From assembly GCA_017626325.1 (NCBI GenBank), contig JAGAIZ010000050.1:1-55689 (forward strand): 55,689 nt of DNA, in the 5' to 3' direction. A program made the position numbers and the translations under genes. The first letter of the stretch is position 1; every line of letters begins with the position of its first letter. The notes beneath the pieces are model-generated. The model did no database searches. It saw only the letters and a program-made list of their open reading frames with translations, and was not told the DNA's origin. Shown piece after piece: positions 16,869 to 26,299 of the stretch. Origin of the DNA: Lachnospiraceae bacterium. Its GTDB lineage: Bacteria; Bacillota; Clostridia; Lachnospirales; Lachnospiraceae.

Positions 16869-17372
16869 CTACAGTTCGAATACTCTTTTGATGCTTTCAT
16901 AATGCAGGAAAATTCCCTGATCCGCAAACTGCCTGATCTGCTCCGGCGTCGCCAGCATATACCCATCCGTTTCTTCTTCCTGGGGCCGTATATCCTGCTC
17001 ATCAAAATCCATTACAAAACGGTAGACGTCTACGAAGTAATTGTCCCCTTCGCCCGGATTTTCTCTTTGATAGGTAAACAGATACCCGCCTTCCGCCTCT
17101 GAAACATCAAGACCTGTCTCTTCTTTCACTTCCCGGACTACGGCATCCGCAGACGATTCGCCCGCCTGTACCGCCCCGCCGGACACTTCCCACCAGCCCG
17201 GCGCCCATGCTTTCGTCATGACGCGTTTCGTGATCAAGAATCTGCCGTCCTTTCTGACGACCACGCCAAGTACTGTCAGATGATATTCTCCATCCTGTAA
17301 ACACCAGTCGTTGCGCTTCATAGTACGCCCCGTCGGTTTCTTATTCCTGTCATAGATATCCCATAATTCCAT
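16869..17372 (-). CDS. Nudix hydrolase
   Basis: A 167-residue enzyme of the Nudix family, which cleaves nucleoside diphosphates linked to another group using Mg2+. The Nudix box is complete: GAVQAGESSADAVVREVKEE plus TGL at about residues 66-88, with the catalytic REVKEE helix. The N-terminus ELWDIYDRNKKPTGRTMKRND resembles isopentenyl-diphosphate isomerase-like Nudix proteins (the LxDxxGxxTG type), which are often of unknown substrate. The start at 17372 is followed directly by this conserved part. It lies 28 bases downstream of the fused spermidine-synthase-like gene and may be co-transcribed. Confidence 0.9.
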   Translation of the reverse strand: MELWDIYDRNKKPTGRTMKRNDWCLQDGEYHLTVLGVVVRKDGRFLITKRVMTKAWAPGWWEVSGGAVQAGESSADAVVREVKEETGLDVSEAEGGYLFTYQRENPGEGDNYFVDVYRFVMDFDEQDIRPQEEETDGYMLATPEQIRQFADQGIFLHYESIKRVFEL

Positions 17373-17400
17373 CTTAATTTCCCATACCTTTCACTTTTCC

Positions 17401-18990
17401 CTACAGCATTTCCAGCAGGCCCTGAATACCGTCCCGCTCAAAGATATTCTTATAATACGAAAGTTCTCTCTGGATCAGTTCATCAATAACACGCATTCCC
17501 AGCAGTTCCACCGGCGCTTTGTCATCTGTCAGAAGATAATCGCCTCCCTCATAAGGCGTCAGGCCTTCCGAAACCTTCTCCATCATCAACACAAGCTCGG
17601 TGTCCTCCAGACTGCTTCTGTTCTTCTCAAATACCGGCACCGCATCCGGATTCTGCGTAGCAAACAATTCTCTGTTGGTTGATCCCTTCACATCCACCGT
17701 ATACACTTCATCAAACACGCTGGCAATGGTATCTGACAGATATTGATTAATATTTCCCTCTGCATCGGAATGCATATTCATGTTCACCACCATCACGCCG
17801 TCCTCGGTCAGATGTTCCCTGACCATCGTAAAAAATTCCACGGAAGACATTTGAAAAGGTATGGTAATGTCCTGATACGCATCCACCATAATCACATCAT
17901 ATTTGCCGGAGTCTGCGGCAAGATACGCCCTGCCGTCATAAGCCGTAACCGGCACCGTATCCGGCAGTTCGAAATACTCCCCGGCGAGTTTTATAATCTT
18001 CTCGTCAATTTCCACACCCTCTACCATGGCGGGATCAAAGTATGTCTGGCATTGCTTCGCATACGTTCCGGTACCCATGCCAAGAATCAGCACCCTGGGA
18101 TTTTCTTTGCCTGCCATCACAGGCGCCGCCAATGCATAATCATAATACATGCCTGTCACGCCGCCGTCCTTCTTCATAATGGACTGAACGCCAAACAGCA
18201 CATTCGTAGAAAGGATAACGCTGTCCTCCGTCTCCTTCACCTGCAGATAATTGTATATGGATTCTCCCTCATACAACAGATTCGTTTCTCCGAACAGGAA
18301 GCTGCCGGAGGAGCCGAAAATGCTGCACAGCAGGAATAAAACTACGCTGACGGCGCACTGCGCCCTTTTCTTCCTGGTGGTGATAAAATAAAGCAGTCCA
18401 AGCAAAAGCAGAATCCCGGAGAAAATCAGAAACGTAATCGATGTCCCCACCGCCGGTATTGTCACAAAGGTCGGTACAAAGGTACCGATAATACTTCCGA
18501 TCGTATTAAAGGCATTCAGGGAGCCTACCGTCTTGCCGCTGTCATCCAGACTGTCTACCGTATATTTTACAAGAGACGGCGTAACTGTTCCCAGCAGAAA
18601 AAGCGGAAATACGAAAATAATCATACACGCCAGAAAGGCAGCCCATATCAGGAAATTACTGTTAATGGCAAAAACAAGCGCCCCTGATATCAGTAAGATC
18701 ACATACTTGCCAAAGACCGGAATCGCCGCGATCCAGATTGCCGCGATGATAATCCTCATATACAGCTTGTCAGGATTCGGATTCCTGTCCGCGCTCCTGC
18801 CGCCCCAGATATTGCCAAGCGCCATAGCAATCATAATGGTTCCGATAATAATCGTCCACACAATCTGAGAAGAACTGAAATAGGGAGCCAGAAGCCTGCT
18901 TGCCCCAAGTTCTACAGCCATCACAGACATTCCCGCGAAGAATTCCGTGAGATACAAATAATATTTATTTCGTAAGATACCCTGTTCCAT
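17401..18990 (-). CDS. Membrane protein fused to spermidine-synthase-like methyltransferase fold
   Basis: About 529 residues. The N-terminal ~240 residues hold six to eight membrane helices (VELGASRLLAPYFSSSQIVWT and SLNAFNTIGSIIGTFVPTF are typical of the fused MFS/spermidine synthase group). The C-terminal ~280 residues form a Rossmann domain with the nucleotide-binding loop VLILGMGTGTYAKQC, the acidic EGVEIDEKII and VIMVDAYQD in the spermidine-synthase pattern. The start at 18990 has GGAGG seven bases upstream; the longer frame to 19089 is a poor protein. True polyamine synthesis is not assured, since many members of this fused family have unknown activity, and no SpeD/SpeA gene is near. 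Confidence 0.85.
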   Translation of the reverse strand: MEQGILRNKYYLYLTEFFAGMSVMAVELGASRLLAPYFSSSQIVWTIIIGTIMIAMALGNIWGGRSADRNPNPDKLYMRIIIAAIWIAAIPVFGKYVILLISGALVFAINSNFLIWAAFLACMIIFVFPLFLLGTVTPSLVKYTVDSLDDSGKTVGSLNAFNTIGSIIGTFVPTFVTIPAVGTSITFLIFSGILLLLGLLYFITTRKKRAQCAVSVVLFLLCSIFGSSGSFLFGETNLLYEGESIYNYLQVKETEDSVILSTNVLFGVQSIMKKDGGVTGMYYDYALAAPVMAGKENPRVLILGMGTGTYAKQCQTYFDPAMVEGVEIDEKIIKLAGEYFELPDTVPVTAYDGRAYLAADSGKYDVIMVDAYQDITIPFQMSSVEFFTMVREHLTEDGVMVVNMNMHSDAEGNINQYLSDTIASVFDEVYTVDVKGSTNRELFATQNPDAVPVFEKNRSSLEDTELVLMMEKVSEGLTPYEGGDYLLTDDKAPVELLGMRVIDELIQRELSYYKNIFERDGIQGLLEML

Positions 18991-19234
18991 CGATATGCCT
19001 CCGTTCCTTCCGCTCCGAATGCGCGCCTCAGTTCTATCCGGCGCATTCGGCATTTTATACCTTGTATGCAACAGTTCAATCATGCCCATTCATAAGTTGT
19101 CGGGCATTCATCCTATAGAAACGATTGTACACTGTTTTCCATGGATAAGCAATTTCTAAATGACGGCGGCAGACCAACTACGCCGATTTAATAAATATTT
19201 TATAAATTTCAAACCTCTATCGGATGCCTATGTC

Positions 19235-19261
19235 ACCGGCAGCATGTTTCCATCATATAAT
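19235..19261 (+). promoter_or_regulatory. Possible sporulation-sigma promoter
   Basis: CATATAAT (19254-19261) resembles the CATAnnnT -10 of SigE/SigK promoters, and ACC (19235-19237) lies 16 bases upstream as in SigK sites. The product downstream has spore-type domains. This is a weak motif and remains tentative. Confidence 0.3.
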
Positions 19262-19303
19262 ATCAGGAAATCAATATGACCCTTACAGGAGAATTCTACA
19301 CTT

Positions 19304-21253
19304 ATGGCAATCGGTTACTTACTCATACAGGCGCGGACCGCCCACGACGCCATCCCTCTAAGCGGCGTACAAATCAGCGTACAGGACGATCAGGGCAACA
19401 GCGTCTACCTGCTGACGACAGATGAAAACGGTGAGACCAGAACTGTCACGCTAGAAACCGTAGACAAACGCTTCTCCCTTAATCCATCCTTTACGGGAAC
19501 GCCATACGTCACCTACAACGTACTTGCACGAATAGGCGGATTTCATCCTCTTTATATTACACAGATTCCCATTTTTGACAACGAGACAGCCATCCTGCCG
19601 CTTACTCTTGTCCCTCTGACAGAAGCAGGCAGAAGCCCCGTCCCAATGGAAATCACCGTCGGGAAACCCGCCGTTGCAATGCAGGAACCGCGTAACCAGA
19701 CCGGCACGACTGCCGCTCCGGATGAAATGCAGCGCGGCCAGACAGGCACATCCGCTGCCCCGGACGAAACTCAGCGCGGCCAGACAGGCACATCTGCCGC
19801 TCCGGACGAGACTCAGCGCAGACAGGCGGCTTCTGAGGTTACGCCCCTGGTGCTGCGGCAGGTAGTCATTCCCAACCCGATCACAGTTCATCTCGGCACG
19901 CCGGACTCTTCTGCCGCCAATGTGCAGGTATCCTTTCCCGACTATGTCAAAAATGTAGCCAGCAGCGAAATATATCCCACCTGGCCTGCCGCCTCTCTGA
20001 CCGCCAATATTTACGCCATCATTACTTTTGCGCTCAACCGGATTTATACCGAGTGGTACACAAGCCGCGGTTACTCCTTCGACATTACAGCCAGCCCCGC
20101 CTATGACCAATACTTCGTATACGGACGCCCGATCTATGAATCAGTCAGCAGAATCGTCGACCATATCTTCAATGAGTATGTCCGCAGGCAGGGACAGCTC
20201 GCGCCGTATTTCACTTCCTTCTGCAACGGTACTACCGCTACCTGCCAGGGAATGTCCCAGTGGGGAACCGTTACGCTGGCAGAGCAGGGACTGACTCCGC
20301 TGCAGATTCTGCGTTCCTACTATCCAGACGACATCGAAATCGCTTCCACAGACGTCATCACCAACGTCACATCCTCTTATCCCGGAACGCCGCTCAGATT
20401 AGGCAGTACAGGGCTCGACGTGCAGACGATTCAGACCTACCTGAACAGAATCCGGCGCAATTATCCCGCCATCCCGGCAATCTCGGACAGTGCGGGCGTA
20501 TTTCAGAGCGGCACGGACGCCGCCGTCAGGAAATTCCAGAATGTTTTCAATCTGACTGCCGACGGTATTGTAGGCAAATCCACATGGTACAAAATCTCCA
20601 GTCTTTATACCGCAGTCACCAGACTGGCAGAGCTGGACAGCGAAGGGACCACACTGGGTATCGGAACCGTCCCTCCCGGAACCGTATTAAGACAGGGTTC
20701 TGCCGGACCGGATGTCATCACCCTGCAATATCTTCTGGATGTGATCTCTGCCTTCTATCCCGGCATCCCGTCACCCACCCAGGACGGTATCTTCGGCAGC
20801 GGCACAAGGCAGGCAGTGACAGCCTTCCAACAGCTTATGGGGCTTACTCCTGACGGCATCGCGGGACCGCTCACATGGAAAGCCCTCTACGACACCTATC
20901 AGGGAATACAGCAGAATGTGCCGTCCCCCGGACCGGATACCTCTTCCGGAACAATCAATTATACGGTTCAGGCAGGGGACAGTCTCTGGCAGATTGCCAG
21001 ACAGTTCGGCACGACGGTGGATGCTCTCATGCGCGTAAATGGGTTATCATCCGATCTGCTGCGTATCGGGCAGGTTCTGAAAGTTCCCGTTTCCCAGAGC
21101 TCATCCTATTTCGAGCATACAGTCCACTCTGGAGATACCCTCTGGCTTCTGGCCCAGAGATATGGCACAACAGTAGATGCCATCAAACGCCTGAACAGTC
21201 TTTCATCCGATCTGCTGCGCATTGGGCAGATCTTACGAATTCCGCGTATGTAG
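19304..21253 (+). CDS. SpoIID-domain protein with PG-binding and LysM repeats
   Basis: A 649-residue protein probably acting on or binding peptidoglycan in the spore or cell wall. Order: N-terminal beta domain resembling carboxypeptidase-regulatory folds (~1-100), a linker with three TGTxAAPDExQRGQ-type repeats (~130-172), a SpoIID-like domain (~210-345; VKNVASSEIYPTW, CQGMSQWGTVTLAEQG), two peptidoglycan-binding domains (~362-425 and ~460-525, both with DG(I/V)xG and FGSGT/FQSGT), and two LysM modules (~548-592, ~602-647; GDSLWQIA, GDTLWLLA). No signal peptide or membrane helix is seen, which suits a protein made in the mother cell. SpoIID itself cleaves glycan strands during engulfment; whether this copy is catalytic is unknown. 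AGGAG stands a rather long 12 bases before the ATG. Confidence 0.85.
   Translation: MAIGYLLIQARTAHDAIPLSGVQISVQDDQGNSVYLLTTDENGETRTVTLETVDKRFSLNPSFTGTPYVTYNVLARIGGFHPLYITQIPIFDNETAILPLTLVPLTEAGRSPVPMEITVGKPAVAMQEPRNQTGTTAAPDEMQRGQTGTSAAPDETQRGQTGTSAAPDETQRRQAASEVTPLVLRQVVIPNPITVHLGTPDSSAANVQVSFPDYVKNVASSEIYPTWPAASLTANIYAIITFALNRIYTEWYTSRGYSFDITASPAYDQYFVYGRPIYESVSRIVDHIFNEYVRRQGQLAPYFTSFCNGTTATCQGMSQWGTVTLAEQGLTPLQILRSYYPDDIEIASTDVITNVTSSYPGTPLRLGSTGLDVQTIQTYLNRIRRNYPAIPAISDSAGVFQSGTDAAVRKFQNVFNLTADGIVGKSTWYKISSLYTAVTRLAELDSEGTTLGIGTVPPGTVLRQGSAGPDVITLQYLLDVISAFYPGIPSPTQDGIFGSGTRQAVTAFQQLMGLTPDGIAGPLTWKALYDTYQGIQQNVPSPGPDTSSGTINYTVQAGDSLWQIARQFGTTVDALMRVNGLSSDLLRIGQVLKVPVSQSSSYFEHTVHSGDTLWLLAQRYGTTVDAIKRLNSLSSDLLRIGQILRIPRM
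19698..19823 (+). repeat. 42-bp tandem repeat inside the SpoIID/LysM gene
   Basis: Three in-frame 42-bp copies starting at 19698, 19740 and 19782, each encoding a 14-residue QTGTxAAPDExQRG-type linker unit. A length-variable linker is likely. Confidence 0.85.
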
Positions 21254-21308
21254 AAGCTCCAGCACATGTATAAATCCACACAATTATCTTGTTTTTTCCG
21301 AAAAATAT

Positions 21309-21358
21309 TCGGCAAATTGTCGAAAAGCATTGAAATATTACAATATTTTCTATATAAT
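21309..21358 (+). promoter_or_regulatory. Promoter with paired 0A-like boxes for the FIST-MCP operon
   Basis: TTGAAA (21330-21335), 17 bases, TATAAT (21353-21358) make a strong SigA-type promoter. Just upstream, TTCGGCAAATTGTCGAA (21308-21324) holds a consensus Spo0A box TTGTCGAA and an inverted near copy (TTGCCGAA). The position suggests activation by Spo0A, but no binding data exist here. Confidence 0.6.
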
Positions 21359-21395
21359 TTAACTAATATTATATAAATAGAAAGGAACAAATGAT

Positions 21396-22499
21396 ATGGA
21401 ATATAAAATCGGTATCAGCAAAAGCAGAACTGCAGAAGCCTGCGTTTCGGAAGCGACCGCAGGCTTCAAACACCCGAAGCTGATTCTTTTCTTCTCTCCG
21501 GTAGAGCTTTTTGAACAGTGCGCCGTTCTGATTCATGAGAAATTCCCGGAAAGCATCAGCATGGGAGCCAGTGTCATTGCCTCTTTCGGAAAAGAAGGCG
21601 CATCCAAAGACTCTCTCAGAGTCATGGGAATCGAAAGCGGTATCTGCTGCAGCGCAGATATCATGGAAGACATCAATAAATATCCCATCAAATATGCACA
21701 GCGCGTACAGAAATGTGTGGACCAGGTTGGCAAAACCAAAAACACTATCTGCCTTGAGTTCACGACGGCATTCTACTGCGGAGAAGAATCCGTGCTTTCC
21801 GCGCTCAACTCTGTTCTGTTCTCCTACAATATTCCCGTATTCGGCGGAACAGCAGGCGACTGCGGAAATATGTCGGGTACAAGAGTAGGCTTAAACGGCT
21901 GCGTCAGAGATTGCTGCACCGTATTCGCGATCATACACAATGAAGGCGGCGCCATTCACTTTTTCCGGGAAAATATCTATACTCCCGCTTCCGGCAATCT
22001 TCTGACCGCTACCAGGACAGATACGCAGACCAGAACGGTATTGGAATACAATTCTAAACCGGCCGCTAAAATGTACGCGCAGGAGCTTGGCGTAAGTGAA
22101 GACCAGATCACCAAATATTTCGATACGCATCCAATGGGCAGATTAATCGGAGACGATATGTTCATCACCGCCAACTGCGCTCTTGCTAATAACCACGCAA
22201 TCACCTATCATGCCAGAATCATGGATAACGCAAAGGTTTGCGTATTAAAACCGGATAATTATAAAGAAATCATCCAGGAAACCATGAGAGAAATCAAGGC
22301 CAAATGTCCCAAGCCGTCTCTGTCAATCATGTGCCATTGTCTGGCAAGAACTCTTCTGTTTGAAGGCGACGGATATCTCAATGAATATGCGCGCAGTATG
22401 AGCAGCGTATTAGGAAACTATATCGGATTTTCCGGTTATGGAGAACAATTCGGCGAGCAGCATTTAAACCAGACAATGATTGTAATCGTATTTGAGTAA
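21396..22499 (+). CDS. FIST-domain sensory protein
   Basis: A 367-residue cytoplasmic protein with the FIST N-terminal domain (~1-200; [32 protein letters not shown]) and FIST C-terminal domain (~215-365; [34 protein letters not shown]). FIST domains are predicted to bind small ligands, perhaps amino acids, in signalling proteins. Here the protein has no kinase or other output domain. The next gene, 11 bases downstream, encodes a soluble chemoreceptor signalling domain, so the two may form a split receptor. GAAAGGAAC precedes the start. Ligand unknown. Confidence 0.9.
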   Translation: MEYKIGISKSRTAEACVSEATAGFKHPKLILFFSPVELFEQCAVLIHEKFPESISMGASVIASFGKEGASKDSLRVMGIESGICCSADIMEDINKYPIKYAQRVQKCVDQVGKTKNTICLEFTTAFYCGEESVLSALNSVLFSYNIPVFGGTAGDCGNMSGTRVGLNGCVRDCCTVFAIIHNEGGAIHFFRENIYTPASGNLLTATRTDTQTRTVLEYNSKPAAKMYAQELGVSEDQITKYFDTHPMGRLIGDDMFITANCALANNHAITYHARIMDNAKVCVLKPDNYKEIIQETMREIKAKCPKPSLSIMCHCLARTLLFEGDGYLNEYARSMSSVLGNYIGFSGYGEQFGEQHLNQTMIVIVFE

Positions 22500-22510
22500 G
22501 AGGTGACGAC

Positions 22511-23458
22511 ATGAGCATATTTAAGAAAAGAACAACCCTGATCGAAGAAGCCGCTGTCGATCATGCCGCGCAGGCACAAGACTACGGCTATATGAAATAC
22601 GGCATCGATTTTATGCTGAACCGTATGGGTTCCTATGCCGCCGAGGAGATTAACCTGTCCAAATGCATGGATGCGATCAAATCCCGTACACAGATCACAC
22701 AGCAAGAATTGGACGACATCGACAGGACCATGGAAGTGATCAGTCAGAGTTATCAGAGTTTCCTGAATTATGTAGGCGAGATTCATGAGGCAATGAGCGA
22801 ATCGGATCATAAAATAAATGCGTCCAACCAAAGCATGTGCCAACTGACGGAACACATCGGCAGTTCCAAAGATCAGTTGAACAGCATGAACACAGCTTTC
22901 GGGGAGTTGGAAACCAATTTCAGTAATATCACCAATATTACGCAGGACATTACAGGAATTTCGTCGAGAACGAACCTTCTTGCGCTGAATGCTTCCATCG
23001 AGGCAGCCAGAGCCGGAGAAGCCGGAAGGGGCTTCGCTGTCGTCGCAGAACAGATTCGGGAATTATCCGCATCTACCGCTTCACTTGTAAATGACATCGA
23101 CAAGTCCATCGCTTCTTTGCGGACAACCCTTCTGAATTTACAGAAAGAAATCGATAAGACCTCAGATATGATGCAGTCCAATATAGAGTCCGCCGGAGGA
23201 CTTCAGGAATCCCTGGATCAGGTAAAAGACTGCACAAACCAGGTAAGAACGGTCAGCGAACATATCGTCAACTCCATTACCGACATGAACGATCATGTAA
23301 ACAATGCTGCCGCAGGCGTTGGCAAAGTGCGTACCGCCGTTGGAAATATCGACACCGAAGTCGATAACCTGAATATGAACAGCAGCAAAAAGAATACCGC
23401 CCTGTGTGAGATGGACGATATTCTGCACCAGTTCCATGAGATTCTTCATGAGAAATAA
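22511..23458 (+). CDS. Soluble methyl-accepting chemotaxis-type signalling protein
   Basis: A 315-residue protein without membrane helices or extracytoplasmic domain. Residues ~120-300 are the long antiparallel coiled coil of MCP signalling domains; the tip [20 protein letters not shown] (~158-177), which contacts CheA and CheW, is canonical and complete. The first ~110 residues are helical and unlike a known sensor. Preceded by the FIST gene with an AGGTGAC spacer, so they are co-transcribed. Likely role: relays the FIST ligand state to the chemotaxis or another CheA-type system. No flagellar or che genes lie in the window. Confidence 0.9.
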   Translation: MSIFKKRTTLIEEAAVDHAAQAQDYGYMKYGIDFMLNRMGSYAAEEINLSKCMDAIKSRTQITQQELDDIDRTMEVISQSYQSFLNYVGEIHEAMSESDHKINASNQSMCQLTEHIGSSKDQLNSMNTAFGELETNFSNITNITQDITGISSRTNLLALNASIEAARAGEAGRGFAVVAEQIRELSASTASLVNDIDKSIASLRTTLLNLQKEIDKTSDMMQSNIESAGGLQESLDQVKDCTNQVRTVSEHIVNSITDMNDHVNNAAAGVGKVRTAVGNIDTEVDNLNMNSSKKNTALCEMDDILHQFHEILHEK

Positions 23459-23474
23459 AATCACCGGATCAGAG

Positions 23475-23520
23475 AAAAGGCAGCTATGCCGGGAAGTTCC
23501 CGTTTGCATAGCTGCCTTTT
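23475..23520. terminator. Bidirectional terminator
   Basis: Perfect 15-base arms AAAAGGCAGCTATGC (23475-23489) and its complement (23506-23520), with T runs on both strands. It ends the FIST-MCP operon from the left and rlmD from the right. Confidence 0.9.
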
Positions 23521-23544
23521 ACGCCTTTCTGCAATTTGTTTAGA

Positions 23545-24879
23545 TCAGTTGCTCTTCTGCAAAAGCGTCACACATTCAATACAGTCCGTAAAAGGGAACA
23601 TGTCGACCGGTGTAATCTCCATCACACGGTATCTGCTTAACCTGCCCTTTGCGCCTTCCGCTTTCCCGGCGTATCTTACCGCTTTTTCCTGCCCCTGCAC
23701 CTTCTCTCCGGGGCCCGTTTTTCCCTTGTCCCAGGCTCCGGTCAGGTATTTTAGGTCTCTTGCCAGCGTATCGGGATTACAGGAGATGTAGACGATCCTG
23801 TCGGGCGCAAGCTGTAACAGCGCGTCCATAAATTCCTCAGTGCTGCCGCTTCGCGGCGGATCCATGAATACGACGTCCACCTTGGTCTGTGCCTGCGCCA
23901 CCTGTACCATGAATCTGCCCGCGTCATTCTGGTAGAAATCCGCGTTTTTAATCTGATTGATCCTGGCATTGATCACTGCGTCCCGAACCGCGTCCTTATT
24001 CAGTTCCACACCGATAACTTCTCCGGCATCCGACGCTGCCGCCAGTCCTATCGTACCGATGCCGCAGTAAGCGTCTATCACAGTCTCTTCACCGGTCAGG
24101 TCCGCATACTCTATTGCTTTGCGGTACAGCTTCTCGGTCTGCACGGAATTCACCTGATAGAAAGACTTCGGAGAGATTCGGAACGTTCGTCCGCACAGAA
24201 CATCCTCGATATATCCCTTCCCGTAGATAACCTGTTCCTTCTCCCCCAATACCATGCTGGTCTTCTTATTATTCACATTCACAACTATCGTCGTAATTTC
24301 CGGGTGAAGTTTACATAAAGCTGATACAAAATTTTTCTTAGAAGGGAGAATGGGAGAACCCAGCACCAGGACTACCATAATCTGTCCCGTTATATGACCC
24401 ACACGGACAAGTACATGCCGAAGCAGTCCGTACCCTGTATCTTCATCATAAGTCTTGATTTTGAAGGACTTGGCCAATTCCCTGATAGACACGATAATAG
24501 CGTCCGCCTTCTGGTTCTCCAGCAGACAACTGTCCACCGCCACTACGTCATGACTGTTCTCCTGATAAATCCCGGATACAATCCCTTTTCCTTTCTGGAA
24601 ATCATAGACCGCATGCACTTTATTTCTGTAATGCTCAGGCTTATCCATTCCTATGATACGGTTGACTTTACCGAAGCCTTTGAGCAATTGTTCCACTTGC
24701 TTCTGTTTCTTTGCAAGCTGCTCCTGATACGGCACGCCCGAATACCGGCATCCGCCGCATTTCTTCGCCACCGGACATACGCCCTCCCTGAAAGAAGCCT
24801 CTCTTTTGAGAGAAGGCTGTTGTATCCGGCTTTTGAGGGATTTATTCCGCTTATCGCTTCTTTTCCTGCTTTCTTCCAT
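23545..24879 (-). CDS. rlmD: 23S rRNA (uracil-5-)-methyltransferase RlmD/RumA family
   Basis: SAM-dependent RNA methyltransferase of about 444 residues that makes 5-methyluridine in 23S rRNA (or, in some Firmicute homologues, related sites). It has the iron-sulfur Cys cluster CPVAKKCGGC with a later Cys in VDSCLL, the methyltransferase motifs IDAYCGIGTIGLAAA and FMDPPRSG, and the catalytic nucleophile Cys in YISCNPDTLARDL. Before the C-terminal motif a Lys/Gly-rich insertion of ~35 residues is present. The start at 24879 has GGAGG six bases upstream; the in-frame ATG at 24891 contains that site. The precise uridine target is not determinable here. Confidence 0.9.
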   Translation of the reverse strand: MEESRKRSDKRNKSLKSRIQQPSLKREASFREGVCPVAKKCGGCRYSGVPYQEQLAKKQKQVEQLLKGFGKVNRIIGMDKPEHYRNKVHAVYDFQKGKGIVSGIYQENSHDVVAVDSCLLENQKADAIIVSIRELAKSFKIKTYDEDTGYGLLRHVLVRVGHITGQIMVVLVLGSPILPSKKNFVSALCKLHPEITTIVVNVNNKKTSMVLGEKEQVIYGKGYIEDVLCGRTFRISPKSFYQVNSVQTEKLYRKAIEYADLTGEETVIDAYCGIGTIGLAAASDAGEVIGVELNKDAVRDAVINARINQIKNADFYQNDAGRFMVQVAQAQTKVDVVFMDPPRSGSTEEFMDALLQLAPDRIVYISCNPDTLARDLKYLTGAWDKGKTGPGEKVQGQEKAVRYAGKAEGAKGRLSRYRVMEITPVDMFPFTDCIECVTLLQKSN

Positions 24880-24962
24880 ATTGGCCTCCATTCTGAAGTA
24901 TTCTGCGCATGAGACAAGGACCGGATTTCTATTTCCGCACCGTTATCTCTTTACGCCATCAG

Positions 24963-24993
24963 AAAAGCCCCAAGCAAAACGCTCAGGGCTTTT
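24963..24993 (-). terminator. Terminator after the 89-residue protein gene
   Basis: AAAAGCCC (24963-24970) pairs with GGGCTTTT (24986-24993), with an inner AGC/GCT. The hairpin begins within the stop codon of the gene at 24992-25261. Confidence 0.7.
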
Positions 24994-25261
24994 ACGCAAT
25001 CTGTATGCTGTCTATACCTTCTATCAGATTCCTTGCAAGTACGCTGTCCGCTTCATTAATCCGAATCGTGAAGACATTCTTCTCGCTGCCGTCATTATGG
25101 AAAAACCGTTCCCATAATCCCTTTTCCTGCCATTCGATAAAAAACGATATTCTGTTGGACAGCAGAAGCTTCTCCAGCTTATCTTTACTTTCCATACTGT
25201 ATACCTTGCAGAATGGAATCTCATGATTAAAAAATAGTTCATTAAAATCAATCGCTGCCAT
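24992..25261 (-). CDS. Small protein of unknown function
   Basis: An 89-residue protein starting MAAIDFNELFF, with GGAGG upstream and a terminator at its end, so it is likely a real single-gene unit. It has no membrane helix or signal peptide. The sequence alternates charged and hydrophobic residues (SKDKLEKLLLSNRISFFIEW, FTIRINEADSVLARNLIEG) and looks like a compact alpha/beta fold of the kind seen in ferredoxin-like small proteins. I do not recognise the family. The gap upstream (25262-25427) is very AT rich and shows no other gene. Confidence 0.7.
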   Translation of the reverse strand: MAAIDFNELFFNHEIPFCKVYSMESKDKLEKLLLSNRISFFIEWQEKGLWERFFHNDGSEKNVFTIRINEADSVLARNLIEGIDSIQIA

Positions 25262-25427
25262 AACGCCACCTCCAAACAACTAACTCTCTCTCTTACACTC
25301 AGCTTTATGTCAACTTTCTTGTTTATTATATACTAAATATTATTGCAATTACAATATTTTTTTACATTTTCTACAATATAACTAAATATTTATGTAAATC
25401 TTGTGAACATTTTCCTGTTCCGATCAG

Positions 25428-26261
25428 TTACGACAGCAATTTCAAAATCTCCCGGACTCCGTAAGCTACGCCGTCCTCTGCATGATGCCTCGTGATATAA
25501 TCGGCCGCTGCCCTGCATCCTGCGGAAGCATTTGCCATAGCAATGCCGATACCTGCATACTGCAGCATATCTATATCATTATCCGCGTCGCCAAAAGCGG
25601 CAATCTCCTCTCTTCGCAGCCCCAGCCTGTCCGCCACGAAAGCCACACCCGCTTTTTTGCCCGCCTGTCCGTCGGCAATTTCCAGCAGTTGCTCTACAGA
25701 AGATGTTATGTAAACTCCTTTAACAGTTTCTTCCAGTCTGCGCCAGATTCTGCGCTTGGTCTCTTCGCCTCTCACAATAATGTCTATGCTGTCGAGGCGG
25801 TGCTTATTTTCCCTTAAAAAAGCGACGATATCATCCCGCATTCGTCTGGTGGACTGCACATAAGCTACCGCCTGCGGCGGCGCGTTGAATTTCACCGGAT
25901 TCTCCACATATTCCCTGTCCGCATAGGCAACTCCTTCTATAATGCCTTCGTAGCATACCATTTCTTTCTCCGTGGCAGCAAGCACCGCTTCTACCGCCTC
26001 CTCCGACAGCAGGCAGCGTCTGATGCAATTGCCGGAACGCAGGTCATATACTGCGGCGCCGTTGCCGCAGACCGCATACCGAATTCCCGGCAGCGCCGTC
26101 ACCTCCTCCGGCAGCGTGTCGTAAGCCCGCCCACTGGCAATCACTACCTCGACGCCTTTCTCAATCAGCGCTTCCAGCGCTTTTCTGTTTTCCGCAGACA
26201 GCTTCCCTTCACGATTCAGCGTTGTCCTGTCCAAATCCAGCGCTATACATTTTATGCTCAT
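25428..26261 (-). CDS. Cof-type HAD-superfamily sugar/nucleotide phosphatase
   Basis: A 277-residue hydrolase with all four HAD motifs. Motif I is ALDLDRTTLN (residues ~6-15); the second Asp is followed by Arg where Gly is usual, a small oddity. Motif II is ASGR, motif III the Lys in QAGKKAG and motif IV AFGDADNDIDML. The cap is of the C2 type, as in Cof/YidA enzymes that dephosphorylate sugar phosphates or flavin and pyridoxal phosphates. The start at 26261 has GAGG five bases upstream; an upstream ATG at 26315 overlaps the preceding gene. Substrate not identifiable. It begins 39 bases after the 102-residue protein gene and may be co-transcribed. Confidence 0.88.
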   Translation of the reverse strand: MSIKCIALDLDRTTLNREGKLSAENRKALEALIEKGVEVVIASGRAYDTLPEEVTALPGIRYAVCGNGAAVYDLRSGNCIRRCLLSEEAVEAVLAATEKEMVCYEGIIEGVAYADREYVENPVKFNAPPQAVAYVQSTRRMRDDIVAFLRENKHRLDSIDIIVRGEETKRRIWRRLEETVKGVYITSSVEQLLEIADGQAGKKAGVAFVADRLGLRREEIAAFGDADNDIDMLQYAGIGIAMANASAGCRAAADYITRHHAEDGVAYGVREILKLLS

Positions 26262-26299
26262 TTGTCCTCGATACTCCTTATTCGGGCAGCCTTTTCCGT

